Origin: an uncultured Archangium sp.
GTDB lineage: Bacteria; Myxococcota; Myxococcia; Myxococcales; Myxococcaceae
Length of the DNA stretch: 11,110 nt
Assembly: GCA_946479335.1 (NCBI GenBank)
Contig: CAMLFP010000173.1
Coordinates: 1-11,110, forward strand
Reading direction: 5' to 3'
Shown here: positions 7,784 through 11,110 of the stretch, one piece after another
Position numbering within the stretch: position 1 is the stretch's first letter
How the letters are laid out: each line of letters starts with the position of its first letter
Notes under the pieces: generated by a model
Seen by the model: the letters and a program-made list of their open reading frames with translations, nothing else
Told to the model about the DNA's origin: nothing
Databases searched by the model: none
Made by a program: the position numbers and the translations under genes

Positions 7784-7812
7784 CTCTTAGGGAGGGCCCC
7801 CCCGGGAGTCAA
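7784..7812 (-). promoter_or_regulatory. Predicted sigma-70-type promoter of the nuo operon
   Basis: Minus strand: TTGACT at 7812-7807, a 17-bp spacer, then TAAGAG at 7789-7784. The -35 box matches consensus at five of six bases and the -10 box at three of six, with ideal spacing. The spacer is very G/C rich (CCCGGGGGGGCCCTCCC). Transcription would begin near 7777, leaving a leader of about 20 nt that is pyrimidine-rich. The position, directly before nuoC and after the formate--tetrahydrofolate ligase gene, fits an operon promoter. Confidence 0.6.
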
Positions 7813-7824
7813 CGTGTTTTCCTC

Positions 7825-7851
7825 AAGCACTTGGCTCACTTAGCGGTGCTT
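7825..7851 (-). terminator. Possible weak hairpin after the formate--tetrahydrofolate ligase gene
   Basis: Arms AAGCAC (7825-7830) and GTGCTT (7846-7851) with a 15-nt loop that can form an inner three-pair stem. It starts 12 bp after the ligase stop. No T run follows on either strand, so intrinsic termination is doubtful; it could slow polymerase or protect the 3' end. Confidence 0.2.
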
Positions 7852-7862
7852 ATCCCTCCCCG

Positions 7863-9470
7863 TCAGTGCACCCCGGTCACTTCACCGCTTTCGGTCAGGT
7901 CGAGCTGGTACGCGGCGGGCACCTTCGGCAGCCCTGGCATGGTCAGGATCTCCCCGGTCAACGCGAGGAGGAACCCGGCGCCGGCCGACGCGCGCACGTG
8001 CCGCACGGTGATGGTGAAGCCGCTGGGCGCGCCGGGCTTGTCGGGGTCGTCCGACAGCGAGAGGTGCGTCTTCGCCATGCACACCGGGAGGCTCCCCAGG
8101 CCCCACTTCGTCAGCCGCTCGAGGTCTTTCTGCGCGGTGGCGCTGACGAACGCGCCGTCGGCGCCGTAGATCTTCTTCGCGATGGCGTTCACCTTCTCGT
8201 CGAAGGAGTCCGACAGCTCGTAGGTGAACTTCGCGGGCTGCGACGGCTTCTGGAGCGTCTCTTCGACGAGCGCCGCGAGGGCTTCACTGCCGGCGCCTCC
8301 TTCCAGGAAGCCGGAGTTGCGCGCCACGCGCACGTTCTCCGCCGCGGCGAGCTTCTCGACGAGCGCGAGCTCTTCGGCCGTGTCCTGCGCGAAGACGTTG
8401 ACGGCCAGCACCGGCTCCAGCCCGAAGCTGCGGATCGACGCGATGTGTTTGCGCACGTTCGCGAAGCCGCGCTCGATCGTCTCGAGGCCCGGTTGATCGC
8501 CGCCGTGCGCACGGATGGCGCGCGCCGTCGCCACCAGCACCACCGCCGACGGCCAGAGGCCCGACATGCGGCACTTGAGATCGAGGAACTTCTCGCCGCC
8601 GAGATCGAACGCGAAGCCGGCCTCGGTCACCACGATGTCGGCCAGCGACAGCGCCGCCCGCGTCGCCATCACCGAGTTGCACCCGTGCGCGATGTTGGCG
8701 AACGGGCCGCCGTGAACCAGCGCGGGCACGCCCTCGGTGGTCTGCGCCAGGTTGGGGAGCAGCGCGTCGCCGAGCAGCGCGGCCATCGCGCCCACCGCGT
8801 TCAAGTCACCCGCGGTCACCGGCTTGCCGTCTTTGTCGACGCCCACGATCAGCCGCGCGAGGCGCGCCTTCAGATCTGCCACGCCGCCCGAGAGGCAGAG
8901 CGTGGCCATGATCTCGGACGCCGCGGTGATGTCGAAGCCGTCTTCACGCGGCACGCCGTTCGCGGCGCCGCCCAGCCCGATGACGGTGTTGCGCAAGAAA
9001 CGATCGTTCATGTCGATGCAGCGCCGCCACGTCACCTGCTTGAATTGGCGCTGACCGAAGTTGATCGCGTTGTCGACGAGCGCCGCGAGCAGGTTGTTGG
9101 CCGCGGTGATGGCGTGGAGATCGCCGGTGCAGTGCAGGTTGATGCGCGCCGACGGTTCGAGGCTCGCCTTGCCGCCGCCGGTGCCGCCGCCCTTCGCGCC
9201 GAAGACGGGCCCGAGCGACGGCTCCCGCAGCGCCGCCATCGCGTTGACGCCGCGCCGCGCGAGCCCCTGCACCAGCCCGATGGAGGTCGTCGTCTTTCCC
9301 TCGCCGTACTTGGTCGGCGTCATCGCGGAGACGAGCACCAGCTTGCCCTTCGGCCCGCGCTCCTTGAGGCGGTTCACGGTGGCCCACGAGAGCTTCGCCA
9401 GCGGGCCGTACTGCACGAGATCATCCGCGGTGAGGCCCAGCTTCTTCGCGACGTCGACGATGGGGAGCAT
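7863..9470 (-). CDS. fhs: Formate--tetrahydrofolate ligase, divergent form
   Basis: Cytosolic ATP-dependent enzyme that joins formate to tetrahydrofolate, giving 10-formyl-tetrahydrofolate for purine, fMet and one-carbon supply. The 535-residue protein aligns by eye over its whole length with the family: ATP loop TPTKYGEGKTTT at 51-62, REPSLGPVFG at 82-91 with the catalytic-region Arg82, TWRRCIDMNDRFLRN at 147-161, IGLGGAANGVPRE at 164-176, HGGPFANIAHGCNS, VATARAIRAHGG, and a C-terminal MPGLPKVPAA. Two stretches depart from the usual consensus: the Gly-rich signature is AKGGGTGGGK instead of a KGGAAGGGY-like form, and the PMEDINLHFTGD-like block is PSARINLHCTGD. Length is slightly below the usual 555 or so. 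ATG at 9470 is 11 bp after the preceding gene with no clear Shine-Dalgarno, suggesting cotranscription and coupling. Confidence 0.93.
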   Translation of the reverse strand: MLPIVDVAKKLGLTADDLVQYGPLAKLSWATVNRLKERGPKGKLVLVSAMTPTKYGEGKTTTSIGLVQGLARRGVNAMAALREPSLGPVFGAKGGGTGGGKASLEPSARINLHCTGDLHAITAANNLLAALVDNAINFGQRQFKQVTWRRCIDMNDRFLRNTVIGLGGAANGVPREDGFDITAASEIMATLCLSGGVADLKARLARLIVGVDKDGKPVTAGDLNAVGAMAALLGDALLPNLAQTTEGVPALVHGGPFANIAHGCNSVMATRAALSLADIVVTEAGFAFDLGGEKFLDLKCRMSGLWPSAVVLVATARAIRAHGGDQPGLETIERGFANVRKHIASIRSFGLEPVLAVNVFAQDTAEELALVEKLAAAENVRVARNSGFLEGGAGSEALAALVEETLQKPSQPAKFTYELSDSFDEKVNAIAKKIYGADGAFVSATAQKDLERLTKWGLGSLPVCMAKTHLSLSDDPDKPGAPSGFTITVRHVRASAGAGFLLALTGEILTMPGLPKVPAAYQLDLTESGEVTGVH

Positions 9471-9481
9471 GGCGCGGGTGC

Positions 9482-10588
9482 TTACATCAGCGTCGCCACG
9501 TCGACAGCTTCACCTTCGTCAATGCGCACGCGCGGCACCGCGAGCTGCAGTTGCTCCGCGGCGGCGATGGCCTCCATCTTCATGATGTTGGCGATGCTGT
9601 GATCTTCGTTCGAGGTGAGCAGCTCCAGCACGCGTTCGATGGCGAGCCGGCCTGAGGCGGTGACGATCGGGCCGTCTTCGCGGAACTCGATCGCCTCCTG
9701 CAGCGCCGGGTCGGTCGCGAGTCGCGCTTCGACGGTCGGCCCGAGCAGATCTTCCGCCACGCGCAGCAGGCGACGCAGAACGTGCGTCCACGCCTGGAGT
9801 GAATCTGCTGACTCATCGATGAGGTCGAGCCCCACCGGGAGGTTCGCCATGCGCTCGAGGTACTCGTGCATCACCTCTCCGCGCAGAATCCGGCCGTGCT
9901 GCGGCGCGATGCACTCCACGGCGGGCGTCAACGCGCGGATGCTGTCGACCGCGCGCTTGAGCGCCTGACGCGCCGGCATGTAGAGCTGATGAAATGCGCG
10001 GATGCCGGGCCACTCCTCGCCGCGCGCGTCGAGCTCGAGCTCGCCCTCGCTGGTCAGCCCGCCGAAGAGATCGCCGGAGAACAGCACGCGCGTCTGCGGG
10101 TCGTAGAGCGCCAACGCGCCACGGAAGTGACAGAACGGCGTGGGCACCAGCTGGAGTTCGTGGCCAGTCGGCAAGGGCAGCACGCCGCGGTAGCGCTCGG
10201 CGGCGATGAAGCGCTCACGCGGCAACCCGAAGTGGTTGATGAGCCGCCACGTGTCTTCGCTCGCGAAGATGTGCGCCTTCGGCGCATAGCGCGCCAGCAG
10301 CATCGGCGCCGAGCTGCCGACGTCGGGGTCTTGATGGTTGATGTGGATGAGCGAGATGCGATCGAGCCCGCCGAGTACGCGCGCGGTCTTTGCCGCGACG
10401 ACCGCGAAGTCGACCTGACTGCCCGGGTCGATCAGCACGTTGAACTGCGTGCGCTGGCTTTGCGTGTTCGACTCGAAGACGCGCAGATAGGTGTTGGAGT
10501 GGAAGATGGAGCGGGGGTCACGCTTCCCGACCCAGAAGGTCCCGGGAGCGATCTCCACGGGCGACGACACATCGAACGACGGCTGCAT
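9482..10588 (-). CDS. ODP-type diiron metallo-beta-lactamase-fold protein (flavodiiron-like)
   Basis: A 368-residue protein with an N-terminal metallo-beta-lactamase fold of the oxygen-binding diiron (ODP) type. Likely iron ligands, aligned by eye to flavodiiron proteins: H85, D87 and D89 in INHQDPDVGSS, H154 in FCHFRGALALYD, D173 in LFSGDLFGG, and H231 in APQHGRI. The sequence HQDPDV replaces the classic H-x-E-x-D-H, with Val90 where flavodiiron proteins have the second His; this HQDPD form is typical of ODP relatives. There is no flavodoxin or rubredoxin domain. The C-terminal 120 residues are predicted helical and charged, and I do not recognise them. Such proteins bind O2 or NO and often act as sensors or reductases; the role here is inferred. 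ATG at 10588 has only a weak Shine-Dalgarno, and the gene pairs with the formate--tetrahydrofolate ligase gene 11 bp downstream. Confidence 0.8.
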   Translation of the reverse strand: MQPSFDVSSPVEIAPGTFWVGKRDPRSIFHSNTYLRVFESNTQSQRTQFNVLIDPGSQVDFAVVAAKTARVLGGLDRISLIHINHQDPDVGSSAPMLLARYAPKAHIFASEDTWRLINHFGLPRERFIAAERYRGVLPLPTGHELQLVPTPFCHFRGALALYDPQTRVLFSGDLFGGLTSEGELELDARGEEWPGIRAFHQLYMPARQALKRAVDSIRALTPAVECIAPQHGRILRGEVMHEYLERMANLPVGLDLIDESADSLQAWTHVLRRLLRVAEDLLGPTVEARLATDPALQEAIEFREDGPIVTASGRLAIERVLELLTSNEDHSIANIMKMEAIAAAEQLQLAVPRVRIDEGEAVDVATLM

Positions 10589-10709
10589 GGTGGCGGCCGC
10601 TCTGCATATGCAGTGCCGGGCCGCGCCCGGGCCTGAACCCGCGTTGCTCGTGCGCAGAAGGCCGCGCCAGCGCGATCGATTCGCGCACGCGTTGCGTCGC
10701 GCCGAAGGG
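10589..10709. other. Intergenic region with several small inverted repeats
   Basis: This gap of 121 bp separates the pilus ATPase stop from the diiron protein start. It holds a 6-bp-stem hairpin GCGCGA-TCGAT-TCGCGC (10670-10686), a second CCGGGC-CGC-GCCCGG (10616-10630), and the palindrome at 10602-10613. No T run follows either hairpin and I find no good -35/-10 pair, but a promoter for the two downstream genes is expected here. Confidence 0.4.
10602..10613. promoter_or_regulatory. Perfect 12-bp palindrome, possible operator
   Basis: CTGCATATGCAG is its own reverse complement and ends 13 bp before the diiron protein start codon. Its A/T core stands out in this GC-rich gap. The position suits a dimeric repressor site overlapping the promoter or ribosome-binding region; no regulator is visible to match it to. 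Confidence 0.35.
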
Positions 10710-11110
10710 CTACTCGAAGGCCAGCGCGCGCTCGAAGTCAGACGGGTTCGACGCCGCTTCTTTCGCGACCTCGACGCTGATCTGCCCGGCGCGCAGCAAC
10801 TGCACGAGGTGCTGATCGAAGCTCTGCGTCCCGAGGATGTCGTGGCTGCGCTCGAGGAAATCCTTGATCTCGTGGGTGCGCGCGGGGTCCTTGATGAACT
10901 CCGTCACCGAGAGGTTGGAGACCATGATCTCCGCGGCCACCACGCGGCCCTTGCCCGACGCGTGCGGCAGCAGGCGCTGGCTCACCGAGCCTTTGAGGTT
11001 CTCCGCGAGGCGCATGCGCACGCCGGTCTGCGCCTCGGGCGGGAAGACGCCGATGATGCGGTTGATGGTGCGGTACGCGTCCTGCGTGTGCACCGTGGAG
11101 AGCACCAGGT
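10710..11110 (-). CDS. Type IV pilus ATPase, PilT/PilU family, C-terminal part
   Basis: Hexameric cytoplasmic ATPase that pulls in type IV pili, driving twitching (in myxobacteria, social) motility. The gene is cut at the right edge: the frame is open to the end of the window, 132 complete codons plus two bases, stop TAG at 10710. The first visible residues, LVLSTVHTQDA, are the conserved His-box segment and would be preceded by Gly-His in a full protein. Next come TINRIIGVFPPEAQ, VRMRLAENLKGSVSQRLLP, GKGRVVAAEIM and TQSFDQHLVQLLRAGQIS, all typical of the C-terminal ATPase domain. The Walker A and B motifs lie outside the window. The IKDFLERS...QSFDQ block looks somewhat more like PilU than PilT, so no gene symbol is given. 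Confidence 0.88.
   Translation of the reverse strand, partial: LVLSTVHTQDAYRTINRIIGVFPPEAQTGVRMRLAENLKGSVSQRLLPHASGKGRVVAAEIMVSNLSVTEFIKDPARTHEIKDFLERSHDILGTQSFDQHLVQLLRAGQISVEVAKEAASNPSDFERALAFE

Noticed and set aside
7764..7788. Inverted repeat AAGAGA/TCTCTT around the nuo transcription start
   Set aside because: Only six base pairs with a 13-base spacer; too weak to call an operator or an attenuator.
7866..9602. Plus-strand open frame of 578 codons opposite the ligase gene
   Set aside because: Antisense to a clear formate--tetrahydrofolate ligase; composition is that of a shadow frame.
10616..10630. GC hairpin CCGGGC-CGC-GCCCGG after the pilus ATPase gene
   Set aside because: The stem is good but no T run follows, and such short GC inverted repeats are common by chance at this base composition.
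10640..10680. Possible sigma-54 promoter (TGGC...CTGC) before the diiron protein gene
   Set aside because: The distance between GG and GC is 11 bases and not the required 10, and the TTGC box is imperfect.

Overview
The window is GC-rich DNA with a strong G/C bias at third codon positions, and every gene I can support is on the minus strand, so gene order runs from high to low coordinates. Split complex I genes, a PilT/PilU-type pilus ATPase, an AmpG homologue and a small Cys/His motif common in myxobacterial proteins point to a member of the Myxococcota (Deltaproteobacteria in older taxonomy). That assignment is inference from protein character, not from a marker gene.

Layout, in the direction of transcription: (1) 11110-10710, the C-terminal part of a PilT/PilU type IV pilus ATPase, cut by the window edge. 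(2) A 121-bp gap holding small inverted repeats and a perfect 12-bp palindrome. (3) 10588-9482, a metallo-beta-lactamase-fold protein of the diiron oxygen-binding (ODP, flavodiiron-like) type. (4) 9470-7863, formate--tetrahydrofolate ligase, 11 bp after the previous gene and probably in one operon with it. (5) A 105-bp gap with a good sigma-70-type promoter (TTGACT, 17 bp, TAAGAG). (6) 7757-2055, a compact run nuoC-nuoD-nuoG-nuoH-nuoI with spacings of 27, -4, 2 and 8 bp. (7) 2058-436, an AmpG-family muropeptide permease whose GTG start overlaps the nuoI stop. (8) Two short genes: a 58-residue Cys/His-motif protein (365-189) and the N-terminus of a secreted or membrane-anchored protein running off the left edge (169-1).

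The five Nuo proteins supply part of the peripheral arm (C, D, G, I) and the membrane anchor at the quinone site (H) of NADH:quinone oxidoreductase. NuoA, NuoB, NuoE, NuoF and NuoJ-N are not here and must be encoded elsewhere if the complex is complete. Features of interest within the cluster are a Cys-to-Ser change at the expected fourth ligand of the N7 iron-sulfur cluster in NuoG, a His/Asp/Gly-rich tail on NuoH, a C-terminal extension on NuoI, a changed signature in NuoC, and a translationally coupled cell-wall-recycling permease. Upstream, a probable O2/NO-responsive diiron protein paired with a one-carbon enzyme is an uncommon arrangement. I see no CRISPR array, insertion sequence, tRNA or rRNA. 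I see no obvious novel defence or mobile system; the region looks like core metabolism with several unusual details.
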